Positions 23,292 through 34,150 of a stretch of DNA of 64,000 bases are shown one piece after another; the stretch's first letter is position 1; every line of letters starts with the position of its first letter. The stretch comes from Rhizopus arrhizus (Eukaryota > Mucoromycota > Mucoromycetes > Mucorales > Rhizopodaceae): positions 1,302,001 to 1,366,000 of the forward strand of contig JAKZZE010000007.1 of NCBI GenBank assembly GCA_024220505.1, in the 5' to 3' direction. The position numbers were made by a program, and so were the translations under genes. Under the pieces are notes generated by a model that was not told the origin of the DNA, searched no databases, and worked only from the letters and a program-made list of their open reading frames with translations.

Positions 23292-23375
23292 GGGCCAAGG
23301 GTATTACGCGCACCTTGTACCAAACATAACGGGTCCAGCCTCACAGCCTTCGAGCCTCACGCTATGTTGGATTCC
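23292..23375 (+). repeat. 84-bp direct repeat, copy 2
   Basis: Same length and order as copy 1, with about a dozen substitutions and no indels. Copies start 147 bp apart. Confidence 0.85.
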
Positions 23376-23789
23376 TCTATTTAAACTAACTGCTATTTGA
23401 ATTGTCAGAGAAAAAAGAAAAAAGTTTTAGTGGTTTAAACGGGGTATACTTACAATTTTTTTCGCAGTCTTTTATCTTTCGTCATCAGTAAAGATTTTTG
23501 AATATTGCTTAGAAGTTTGTGGTGTGTGTGCCAATTTTTTGCCTGTTGCGAACCTTAATTCATTCTCCAATACAGTCTTAGGTCGAGTCGTTGCTACGGC
23601 AATCACTTCATATCAAATGGATTAAGTACTGCGCGATCACTATGCAACTACTGCGGTTACTATACAGAAACTATAAATATCTCAACATTTTCTTATACGA
23701 ATAAACATTATCTTTTATCTAGAATAATTATCTACTTTATTCTTCTTTCCACCTGAAGTCTCCTGTCCATTTAGGCTACTTATTAAACC

Positions 23790-23809
23790 CCGACTTCAAG
23801 ACTTATTTT
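23790..23809 (+). repeat. 20-bp direct repeat, left copy (also at 28671-28690)
   Basis: The sequence CCGACTTCAAGACTTATTTT occurs exactly here and at 28671-28690. On this side it runs straight into a poly-T tract, which is the poly-A tail of a minus-strand LINE. It may be a target-site duplication. Confidence 0.8.
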
Positions 23810-24540
23810 TTTTTTTGGTTTGTAAGAGGTGATGAGCCCGAATTTTATTAAATGTGCATAAAAGTCACACTAAAATGTTTTTGGATTTTTAAAATATTGA
23901 AATGAAGTATAAATATTGCATGTCAAAGATGACATGCGGAATGGCAAAAGCAGAATTGCCTTGACCAGAGACTTGTTCGTTCGCAAAGTGAGCGATAAGC
24001 TTCTCGGCAGCAATCAAAGTGGGAGCAAGGCAGAAAGGGACGTTGTCAAAAACAAGGTGCCAATGTGCTTTCCAGAGGGTGACCAGTGCAGCGCCGAGGA
24101 TGACGGAGGGGGCAGGCATCCAAAGGAGTTTGCGAGCAGGCAGATTCAAATAAAACAATGCCTGGGTGAGTCTATATGTGTCAAAAGAGCGATGGAAGTA
24201 TCGGTTCCAAATTGAAGACCAGAATGGTAACTTGTGGGGACAACGGAAGAGAAAATGATCAATTGAATCCGATTGACCACATAGGATACAAGCTCCATCA
24301 GGGACAGGTAAAGGAACTATCTTGTGCATCAATTCACGACAAGGAATTTTACCGTGAAGCAGACGATGCCAAACGTTACGGCCATGATGAGGCAATGGTC
24401 AATGTATAATTCAATCGTAAAAAGAAAACTAGTGAAGTTAAAGGAGATGTGGAAAATTTAGACCAACTTCTAAGTAAAGTCAAACATGATTGCTTTTCTT
24501 CTTTAAGTGGTATTGGTGTATCCTCTCAAGCCCTTCCATC
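23810..24540 (-). pseudogene. LINE ORF2 C-terminal remnant with zinc-knuckle (zf-RVT) and 3' poly-A
   Basis: The minus strand encodes WHRLLHGKIPCRELMHKIVP, then CILCGQSDSIDHFLFRCPH, the C-x2-C...H-x4-C zinc-binding motif found after the reverse transcriptase of L1/Tad-like elements. The open part is 24395-23889. Upstream, at about 24540-24396, a neighbouring frame continues with TPIPLKEEKQSCLTLLRSW and LRLNYTLTI, so a frameshift lies near 24396. The run of T at 23806-23816 is the poly-A tail. The copy is 5'-truncated. Confidence 0.65.
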
Positions 24541-24856
24541 TAAACAATCTCAAAATATATTGTCTTTCTCTGCTTTTTTTATTATTTTTATTCATATTTT
24601 ATAAAGACTAAATTTTGTTGTTCATTTTTGATAAAGATCAATTTTTTTTCCAAGTCTTTCGAATTTATTTATCAACGTTCGTCTGAATACTTGATCATTT
24701 TTCTTTCTCTCTTTTTTTTATTTTATATATTGATTAACCTTGTAGTTGATATCACACATTCATCAATTCTGAAGATATCCATTGCAGTCAAGGTAAAACA
24801 GATCATTCCAAGTAATCTATGTCTCTGGGTTTAATTTAGTACTTACAGGTTATACA

Positions 24857-27800
24857 ATGAACAGAACGAAGGCTAAACAATCCTCTCATTTTGTGGGAAC
24901 TTCCACTCTACCCCCAAGAAGAAAACATCACTCAAACTCAAAACGCCCTCGGTCGTCGAGTCCTGGAGAAGGGACCAGTGATAACAAGCGCAAACGCATT
25001 CAATTTTCTAATACAGAGCTAGACACTTTCTTCTTTTTGTCGATGGAAAACAAATTAAAGGAGAGTATTCGTACTGTCGTGCACAAAAATAACAAAAAGA
25101 TGAACGAACAACTTGCAGCCTTGAAGCAAAAATTATCAACGGCTAAAAAACTTCCCAGGGGTATCATTACTGGAGCTGCCAAAATAGCTGAATCTACTTA
25201 CAATGAGCCTAGCCAAGCAGACCTTATATTGCGACAAATGCGATCATTCATGGATAATCGGGTTGGTAAAAAGAATGAAATAGAGTGGCAAGAATTTGTT
25301 GTCAAAAATTTTGATACTTTCAAAAATGAAACAAATCTCGCTAAATCTGCACAACCCGAATCCAATGATACTGATCGTGGTTCAGTATCTGACGCAGACT
25401 GTCCTGCTGTAGATGAAAATTCATATCGTAATTGCACAGTGTCAATTAACAAATTGATCAGAGAAGACCTGGATCCATCTATAAAAGATTTGATCATGAA
25501 GAAATTACAGTATGCTATGATTGGTTCAACAGACTATATATTGTACTTTTCTTCCTTAATTCAAATGATGATGATCTGTTTAAAAACCAATCAATTCTTT
25601 CTGGATGGAGACGTCATAAACACACGAAAGGTTAATGGATTTGATATAACTACGATAGTACCAAGCGAATTTCATACAGATTCACCGAAATATACAATCA
25701 CACCACTTGCAATGGATGTCAGCGACTCTCCTGCCTTCGGCGCTGATTTCAGCCAATTGTTCCAAGAACAGCATTTTTCTCTGATAAGTACTAAATATTT
25801 TGGTAACCGTGGAAGTCAAGATCAAACATTAAATGCGCACCCAATACAAACTGCCTTGTTCAAATTGATGGACGCCGAGGATATAAAGAAAGAAACTTTC
25901 CCTGTCGAAAATGTGCCCCCAAGTCTGATGTCTTTGGCTCTGCAAATATATATGACAAATTTCAAAAAAATGTGGGCGGATAAAACCATGATCAGTAAAT
26001 TATTGGACAAGTTGTTGGTTATTCTACTACGTCTGCATCTGGCACCAAAGAGGGAATTACAACAAAGACAAAATATTCTGAACCACATCTCACGAAAATC
26101 AGAAGAGAAGCGATCCACAAAAAACTATGGTCGTTACATTCTTCGCTCTGAAAAGAAAAAGCTCGCAAGATATAAGGAAAAAGTGAGAGAAGCTGAGGCA
26201 GATTCTGACCTTCTTCTGAAACGGATCAGAGCGGTCAAAATGTCTGAAACTAGAATCAAAAGTTTAGAAGAAAAGTTCGCTCAAGTATGTCAAACTTTTT
26301 TGAACACAATAGCTGTGATTCTTACTGATTTTGTTCAAATATTTATATAGAAACAGGATGCCAGCTCGTCAAGTAGAGAAAAATCTGTTGAGAGCACTGC
26401 AACGACCAAGAAAGAAACCACACCCTGCGATGACTTATCAAAAGGAAGAATTAGTCAATTAAAAAGCGATGCAAAGCATTTGATATTCTCAAAGGATTTT
26501 GTAACTGAAAAAGATGTGAACGATGAGTTTCCTGATGCTACGCGCAAAGAAGTTTCTGTCTGTCTGCTCATCATCAACACTCTAAAAAAATTTGTACCTG
26601 TTAGATCAAAATACCATATATTGCCTTACCAATTGCTATTCTGTATATTTGCGAATGACGTTCTTCATTATGCTGAGTACTCGAAGTTCACCCGAAAATT
26701 ATGTCCTGAAATGTCATCTGCTCATATAAATGCCTTGAACATTGATGCTCCGTCACTCTTTCAAGTTATGAAAAGTAGAACTGATGATAATCAAGGACAA
26801 GTTGAAGGTATGTCAACGGAGCTTACAATCTACGGCTACAACGAAGAGCCTCTGTCTTCAATCGAAATTGCACGTCGGAATAAAGATGCTGTCTTCAACT
26901 CTTTGTTCGATATGGAGAAGGTCCGACATACATGTGAATCCAATGGTTTGAAATTTGGTCAACGAATGTCAGTTCTTCCCAAATTGAAAGTGGTACGAAT
27001 TCTTGGAGTAAAGAAGACAACTGCGGCTCCGGTTAAACATCAGAAGATATCCTACTTGAAAAGGATTTTGAGAGATCCCAACATTCTTCGAGAAGGACAA
27101 AAGCCATTGGAGGATTTGAAAGCCGAGACAGCCAAGCTTGAAAAAGAAGTCAAGTCACTTGATCAGGAAAGAGAAAAAGCATTAAAGTATCAAAAAGAAC
27201 AGGACTCCATCAAGAAAATAAAGACATTGCGAAAAGAATGGCACAACAAAGTAGATAAACAAACTTAGTACCAGAGGATCAAAGAAGAGAGACATTTGAG
27301 AGATAAAACTTATCTTAAAATCAACGACATCGAAGACCAATTGATGGAAAAGAAGCAAGTGTTGTACTATCAGCGAATGGCTATCAGACATAATTCAAGA
27401 ATCCATACCGTTGACACTGCAAGCGCACTAGCTACAACGAAAAAGGAATTGAAAAAAGATTCGCGTGGTCTAGTCCACAGTGAAGCATGTGTGCTTCGTG
27501 ATTTTGAAGATTTTACATTTTGCGGCACAGATAACGGACTTGTGAATATGACAGCAGCTGTCCCTTTTTCTTTGAAAAGATTTTCATTTCACCCCAAGCT
27601 ACACAATCACTATTCTGTCTTGGATGATGACAATAAAGCAGCTCCAGTGGTACAAGACATTGAACTTCAGAAATATTTGAAGACCCCAAAGGCAACCATC
27701 ATATCAGCTAGCGAGATAGATTTTGGCTGTGGTGCATTCAAACAAAGGGTCAAGCGCCAAACAGGAAAGAAGCTCACTAGAAAGGGAAAGGAGGTACAAT

Positions 27801-28705
27801 TGATTGAAAATAGTCTTTCTCAGAAAGCGAGATCAACTTCAAATGTGTCAGTTGAACAATTCAAACATAACTTTGACGCGCATGTTGAACATCGCAAAAA
27901 ACTGCGTGACTTCTATAACACCGGCAACAGAATGAATGAGCGCCGACATCGTGAAATCCAGAAGCATAGATTCACTCATCGAATATGCACAAAGGAACGA
28001 AAGGCACTGTCTCAAACTTCTGGTAGTAACTTCTTAGGATGATGGAAGATAATTGAGTTCTAACGCACTTTAATAGATGATCCTTCAACAAAGAAGAAAT
28101 TGATCATGTTCATTGGAGACAGAGGAACCGGAGTTGGTTCCCGCAACAAAGGATTTAAAAGATACGGTGGACGGTGGAAAGAGGTCATCCACTCCGAAGC
28201 AACAAACGTTTGCGTTATCAATGAGAACTTGACTTCCAAGACTTGTATTTTTTGCTTTCGACGACTGACGCATCCCCGTATATCAGTAACGAAAAACGGA
28301 GAGGTTTTTTCTAGGAAGGCCAAAGGCAGTTTCTACTGTACAAACCCGCTGTGTGTATCAGTTCTGTCCAAATGTGCTGCCAAGTCGAGAGATTCTCTGT
28401 CAGCGTTGGCAATCGGTATCGTAGGCCTTAGTACTATTTTGTTTGGCGCTCCGTTACCAGCATTTAAATCACATAAAATCAGCAACATTGAAGCTGAAAA
28501 ATACATTGTATTAACTTCTCCCTCCAGATTTGAAGAGGAGACTGGCAGCTACGCAGTAGTTCTAGAGGTAAGAAAAGGATTAAGTAAGGTTGATCACCCA
28601 GAAGCAAAATTAAAATTTATTTGGGTCAGCAGAGTGGTTACCCAAAAATTTATTAGGGGAAAGAGCCATGCCGACTTCAAGACTTATTTTATGCCAACGT
28701 TATAA
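24857..28705 (+). CDS. Large RuvC-type nuclease resembling Fanzor/TnpB family, with long coiled-coil N-terminus; one in-frame TAG
   Basis: Exons 24857-26284, 26351-28022 and 28077-28705 join in frame to about 1242 codons. A TAG at 27266-27268 interrupts exon 2. The N-terminal 100 residues are basic with nuclear-localisation-like runs (KRPRSSS, NKRKRIQF). Residues to about 800 are helical, with coiled-coil stretches either side of the TAG. The C-terminal third carries what I read as a split RuvC fold: CGTDNGLVNMT (D870); FIGDRGTGVGSRNKGF then INENLTSKTC (E1083); a zinc ribbon C1090-x2-C1093 ... C1121-x4-C1126; and SRDSLSALAIGI (D1139). This order (glutamate beside TSKTCxxC, then CxxxxC and RD) is that of Fanzor and TnpB nucleases. 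No transposase, guide RNA or element ends were proven. The tail after about residue 1180 is unlike the family and may be foreign. Confidence 0.6.
28671..28690 (+). repeat. 20-bp direct repeat, right copy (also at 23790-23809)
   Basis: Exact match to 23790-23809. It lies inside the last codons of the RuvC-nuclease frame, just before its stop. Confidence 0.8.
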
Positions 28706-28816
28706 TTTTGACATAATTCTATTTCTCTCGAAGAAAAAAAAAGCCTTCTTCTGACTTACTGCCATCTTCAAAAAGATTTGTTTCATCGCACATTTTTTAA
28801 GTGAAAAATAGCCTAA

Positions 28817-31384
28817 ATGTCTGATTTATCAAAAGGTATTTTTTTTTAAAAGAAACCTAATCTTACTGCTATGATAATTAAAAATTACCCAACTCGTAGC
28901 AATAAAAACTTATATAGATGATTATAAGATTCCTTCTCTGGCAGCCTTTGTCTTGGACCACCAAAGTCTTGTTTCCACATATATTGGACAATTTGACAAA
29001 ATTAGTGACGCCAAGACTAACCTTGAGAGAAAAATGAGGACTGCGTACTTTGCCAAGTATCCCAAGAGAAAACGAGGTCCAGGCTTAAAGGTGGATCTTG
29101 AAAAACTATGGTCATCTTCTAAGCTAGATAATACAGTCGAAATCGAAGGAAATAAAACTTTAGAAGCATCTGTTAAGACTAGTGGACGAAAGATTAGAAA
29201 GCGACTAGAGGTATTTATTGAATAAGGCTCACTTGCAATCCGGTTTATGTTAATTTTTTTTTCTAATAGAATAAAAATGCGACAAAAGAGAAAGAGATAA
29301 AAGAGAATGAAAGTGAACAACTCAGTGAAATAGAAAGCTCTTGTATGAGTGATGAAGAAGATGAAACAGTGGATGAAATTGCATATAAACTAAATGATGA
29401 AGATGCCACTGAATTCGAGCAAGCCTTACTTTCTAATGCTGCCTCGCCGCATATACTGAAGAATGGTCACGACCTTAGCAAGAGCTTCAATAGGTTTCAA
29501 TTAAAATCATGTCAGGAAGCAAGATCTTCTGGTTTATTTATTAACGCCAATATTCATGAAATATTGTAAGTAAGCTTTATATGCATCATTCATTAGTACA
29601 GGTTCTGAATGGCACCAATTTAGATCTTTATATCACACAGTATTGTTGCGAAAAGACCAGCATAACCAAGCAATGGCAAATGTAATTGGACTCGACAATA
29701 TTCAAGAATTTCACACGGAACTCTTAAATAAATATGTTAACCAAGATATAAAGATAGAGAAGAATCTATTCATTGAACTGATCAACATCTTCAGAGTGAG
29801 TATCTAATAATGACATCTGACTTTGACAGCTTACATCCTTTTTTTTAGGGCATAAATGAAAAATTTGATCGTAAAGCACTTAAAGTAAAATTACATAAAT
29901 TATACGAAGCTGCCGACCCATTGGATTCCAAGATAATTGATATATTGATAAACCTGTAAGTACAACATACATGGCCCAATGAAATATTTCTGTTTGGAGG
30001 TCTAACATGTAATACATAGTATAAACAAGTTACCTGGCAATATTCTCATAGATGAAGAGGTCAAAGAATTCGAATTAATAACTAATTATCTTGACACGGT
30101 TGTCAGTCCTATATTTCATGATCCCCAAAAGAAACTGATGTACAGATGGTAAGTAGAAACGCAAAGATCGTCTGATCATCATGCCAAAAAAATATACGCC
30201 AACAGCTTTTCTGTAACTAGGCTAAATAAAGCAACGGAGTCTTCGGGCGATAGATATCCTGATGGTGGCAGTTGCATTATCAGTCAAAGACAAATTTCTT
30301 GTTCTACTGGCTTCTGTGAAGTGAAAGCGGGTTATATGAAAAATAATACTGTTAGTACACATCTAGATTTACTCAGGTTATGTATATTCGGCAAGGATAC
30401 TATTGACAATGAAGACGTGGAGAATGTTGTTGTAGAACAGCGTCTGATCATAACGAACATTGAATAATCACAACTAAAAGAAGTATATTAAAATTGATAA
30501 AAGATAATAATTTAAATCTTTATCAAATAAAATATATTCTTCTTCTTTTTATATAAAACTATCACTATTAGATTCATTCTATAAAGTAAACATGAACAAT
30601 AAATAAGTCATGACCTTTACTATTCATCAATTCTGTAAATGAATAATAATGGATCAGGTACCTATTCAACTTTGATCTGACTGGAGGCATTTCATATAAA
30701 TATATCTTTCCTCTCAATGAAGACGGTACAAATCTCTCAGATCAGTTAAAGAACAATAAGATCTATAAAAACAACGAATTAAAAATTTTCATAATCGATT
30801 CAGTGATCATTCTTCAATCAAACATGTCAATTATTGGATCTACGCTCATAACTATTCATTTACCCGCCAACTGATAGAAGAATATAAATAGTAGACTTTG
30901 TAATGATTTCTTTTTAACAATTAGGATTGTCTTAAATAAAGTTCAGTCTCAAAAAGTATTCTTTTGGTTTTTATTGCTACCTTTAAATTACTTTACCAGA
31001 ACATAACAAATGTTGTCTTATTGCAAGCAGTTGGTAAATGTAGTATTTGTTACTTGCTATTGCAAAATGTATTTACATATAGCTTTTCATGATATAGGAT
31101 ACCGTGTGATTGTATATCTGTACTAACAACATGACAGTGGTTTTTATAGTGCCTTTGAAGTTGATAGTATTGAAGTTCCCAAATCAATCCTTGAGTTACC
31201 TGGTTTCATAATGAAATTGGATGATATTAAACGCTTGATCAACCTTTATGAGCTCTTCTGTGCTACGAAGAAGGACAAGACAAATTTTTTCAAGCGCAAA
31301 ATGCCCTCACCAAACATTTATGAAATGAACTCAATCATCAATACCCGCAAACCCAAGAAGGTAAGGACTTCCCTTGAATTTTAA
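28817..31384 (+). pseudogene. Multi-exon protein with PD-(D/E)XK-like motif, interrupted by a solo LTR and an in-frame TAA
   Basis: Exons 28817-28835, 28900-29210, 29270-29565, 29597-29795, 29849-29955, 30020-30148, 30221-30428 plus 31014-31033, and 31098-31384 keep one frame across all introns. That is strong evidence for a formerly real gene. The start MSDLSKAIKTYIDDYKIPSL uses a tiny first exon. The central part is acidic. The C-terminal part has DRYPDGGSC followed 15 residues later by FCEVKAG, the spacing of a PD-(D/E)XK nuclease core. I recall similar GFGEVKP proteins as a large uncharacterised family in Mucoromycota; that is memory, not a search. A 580-bp LTR (30429-31008) splits exon 7, and TAA at 31124-31126 stops exon 8. 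The gene starts 112 bp after the RuvC nuclease on the same strand. Confidence 0.6.
30429..31008 (+). repeat. Solo LTR with AATGT target duplication
   Basis: It starts TGTTGTAGAACAG and ends CCAGAACATAACA. The 5 bp before it (30424-30428) and after it (31009-31013) are both AATGT. Removing the LTR and one AATGT restores the reading frame of the disrupted gene (GAG AAT GTT GTC TTA). It matches 21615-22194. Confidence 0.9.
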
Positions 31385-31674
31385 TTACCTTTTTTCTTTC
31401 TTCCATCACTTTTTACCCTATGTACACAAACACATACATTTGTATAAGCAGCCAGAATATTATGTACTCCTCAAGAAATGCTTCTTTTCTTTTTTTGCAC
31501 AAATTTAATTTGTAAAATAAAAAGTTTACCGTTGTTAAGGATACATAAGATTATAGTCACTTTATTTTAGTAAAAGGGATCAGATATGATCCTGAATAAT
31601 AGGTTGACATAACTTGGAATCATCTATAACATTATTTCCAATATAGATCAATAAAATTGTTTAGGAAAGGGGAG

Positions 31675-32354
31675 TGTTGTATCCCAACATACTTTAAACA
31701 TGATTCATATTCAATTTATAAGAAATCAGAGTAGTGAATGCTTTTACAAAGATTTATTACAGTCTTTTCTCTATTATTCGGTCATAACTAATTCCACTCC
31801 TTTAACTCAATACAAGTTGTTTTAATATAACTCCTGATGCAATGAGACATAAATGAAAAATAGATCTACTTAAATAATTATAAACAGTCCACTTGCATAA
31901 CCAGGAACAGGTCTTCATACTAAAATTTATTCATGCTAGATCTACAGCTATAATTAATTAAAGTATCTTGAAAAGGATATAAATACCAGATACAATAATA
32001 TTAAATAAAAACATAACTTTTTAAGTCTCGTTGAATTTTATAGTCTTTTTATTCTTACGAGATAACACAGATTGATTGCGATTGACTGTGATTTAGTTCC
32101 TGGATTTAATATAATTTAACCGTGCAATTACGCAGCATCTTATCCTTGATGAAGATTATCCGAATTAACCTGTAGCCTATCTATTGGATATATTTTACAT
32201 GTAGCTTATTAATACTGTTTTCATATCGAGTTATGAATGATGGATACATCACCCTTTCTTAAACATTCTATTCTTACGAGATATCACATTATCAATATCC
32301 GTAGCACTTTAGTTACTATTGATACCTTGATAATTATTTTACAAGAACATAACA
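31675..32354 (+). repeat. LTR of another family, with polypurine tract upstream
   Basis: It begins TGTTGTATCCC directly after the purine run AGGAAAGGGGAG, as expected at the 3' LTR of a retrotransposon, and ends AGAACATAACA. Part of it is repeated in inverted orientation at 21310-21507. The internal part of its element is missing apart from perhaps 100 bp upstream. Confidence 0.6.
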
Positions 32355-32744
32355 ATTACAAAACAAAAAGATATAAACAAAGAGAAGCAGATTTTAAAAT
32401 TGCTCAAAATAAATTTTTTAGATAATAATGTACATTTTTTACAGCAGAAATGATATATGCTTTTCCCCTGATTATGCTTTACCTTGAATAGCTTGAAATT
32501 TAAAACAGTAACCAGGAAAAAGAGAACTAGTATTGACTTTAAAGGCGTAAAGTAAGTGTAAAAAGAATAAAGTAAAAAAAATAAAGAGAAGACTGTATAT
32601 TGTTTATTCAATAAAAACTTGTAATCCTTTTATACTTTTCATTGGCTGCTAGCCACTCCGTTATACTTCTACAATTTAAATGGGACCACCATTATTCTTC
32701 AAAAAATACATAAGGCCACCATTACATCTTGAATATCGATTGAT
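32355..32744. other. Intergenic; no gene recognised
   Basis: AT-rich with short low-complexity frames; probably 3' flank of the minus-strand coding signals that begin near 32745. Confidence 0.4.
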
Positions 32745-33899
32745 CAAGCATTAGGATAAGGACCCTTTTGAGAACCCTTAACTTCCGCCTTCATTTCAGT
32801 CTCAGCACGACCAGCACTCAGGGTCAAATAACCGTCCGACCCATACATAAGTCTATTCCGGTCTACGTCACCCGGACCCATCGGTGTTTCCACTGCACAT
32901 AATTGTTATTTACAAAGTATGATAGTCCTCAGATATACCTCAGTTAATCGGGATTTATCATATTTAATGCAGCGTTATTGCAGTATGCCAAGTTGAACCT
33001 GTTTACGTTGAATGTTAACTATTTCAGTGCGGTAACCAAGTATCACTGTTTGGCAACGCGCCGCTTCATTATTCTTTTAACGACGAAACACAAGTATGAT
33101 GCCTTTCTATTGGACCTTACATGCTTGCGTTTCTCTTTAATACCACTTCTTTATTGGCTTGTTACCTTTTCCTAATGCTTCCTTATTCGTCTGTTGCTCT
33201 TTAGCAATGCTTCCTTATTGGCTTATTATGGCTATATTTAGCTTTGGATGATTTATATTGGGAAATAAAATAGGCTTAAAACACGGTATTATTGGTCAAA
33301 AATGTAGTTTTATTCATTTATTTTTGGGCTTTATTGCCATATTGATTATATATTATTGGTTCATTACAGTATTACAAAAGGGTAGGGGAAGGAGGGAAAG
33401 CGAGCAGGGGATCCATGGAAACGATCAAATAAAAAAATTCAAACGGTAGATGCAAAAAAAAAAGGAAAATACGCTTACCTTGACCATAGAAGCAGCAAAC
33501 AAAAGAGCGTAGTAAATAAAGCCCATAAAGAAAAGCGCGCCAGTAGTAAAAAAAAATCCAAAGCTATAACAGGTTATAGACAACAGGGAGCAACAGAAGC
33601 CAAAGCATCTAAAGTTGTGTAAAATAAAATATTAATAAAAGTAAACCATGATGTACTTGATTTATTTACCTTAAAGCTCTTTTACTAACAAAACAGGATG
33701 CCAAGACATCCATAAAGCTTCAGCCACGAACTAAAGGAAGCTAATTTTACTTTTAATAAAGATTACTGAAAGATATGAATGTATTTACCTTTTGAGCAGA
33801 TATGCAAAGAACCAAAGTAACTACAGCAGCCATGAATACATGTATGAATGTCTACTACAGCATGTTAGAACTAAAGTTTTCTTTTTTTCTTTTTCTTTT

Positions 33900-33940
<41 letters not shown>

Positions 33941-33975
33941 ACCTTGCGATAACCGGAGCGATGTTGAAAAAGGAA
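32745..33975 (-). CDS. Possible small multi-exon membrane protein, unrecognised
   Basis: Several minus-strand segments flanked by good GT/AG sites look coding. They are a segment ending RSGYRK (to 33943), 33851-33789 (FIHVFMAAVVTLVLCISAQK), 33608-33479 (FFFTTGALFFMGFIYYALLF) and a C-terminal exon from about 32895 down to a stop near 32745 (MGPGDVDRNRLMYGSDGYL then ETEMKAEVKGSQKGPYPNA). The hydrophobic stretches suggest two or more membrane helices. I could not make all exon phases agree, so the model is incomplete or the gene is decayed. I do not recognise the family. The first intron contains a T35 run (33902-33936). Confidence 0.3.
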
Positions 33976-34150
33976 ATTGCTGAACAGAAAGAAAAAAAAA
34001 GGAACAAAATTTCGAAAAGGAAATCTTTTTATATTTTTTTCTTTTGCTATACTAAGACTGAGTTTCATTGTAAACTCGATGATATTTAAGAAAGATTCAA
34101 TTTTGATGCCAAGCTCACTTGTCTTTATTTCAAATTACTCTTATAACAAT

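Noticed and set aside
27187..27268. Possible intron that would remove the in-frame TAG of the nuclease gene
   Set aside because: Splicing GTATCA...CTTAG takes out 82 nt and shifts the frame away from the downstream RuvC motifs; the 18-nt GT...AG alternative is too short.
33871..34068. Minus-strand frame ending in a long poly-Lys
   Set aside because: The Lys run is the T35 homopolymer read backwards, within a likely intron.
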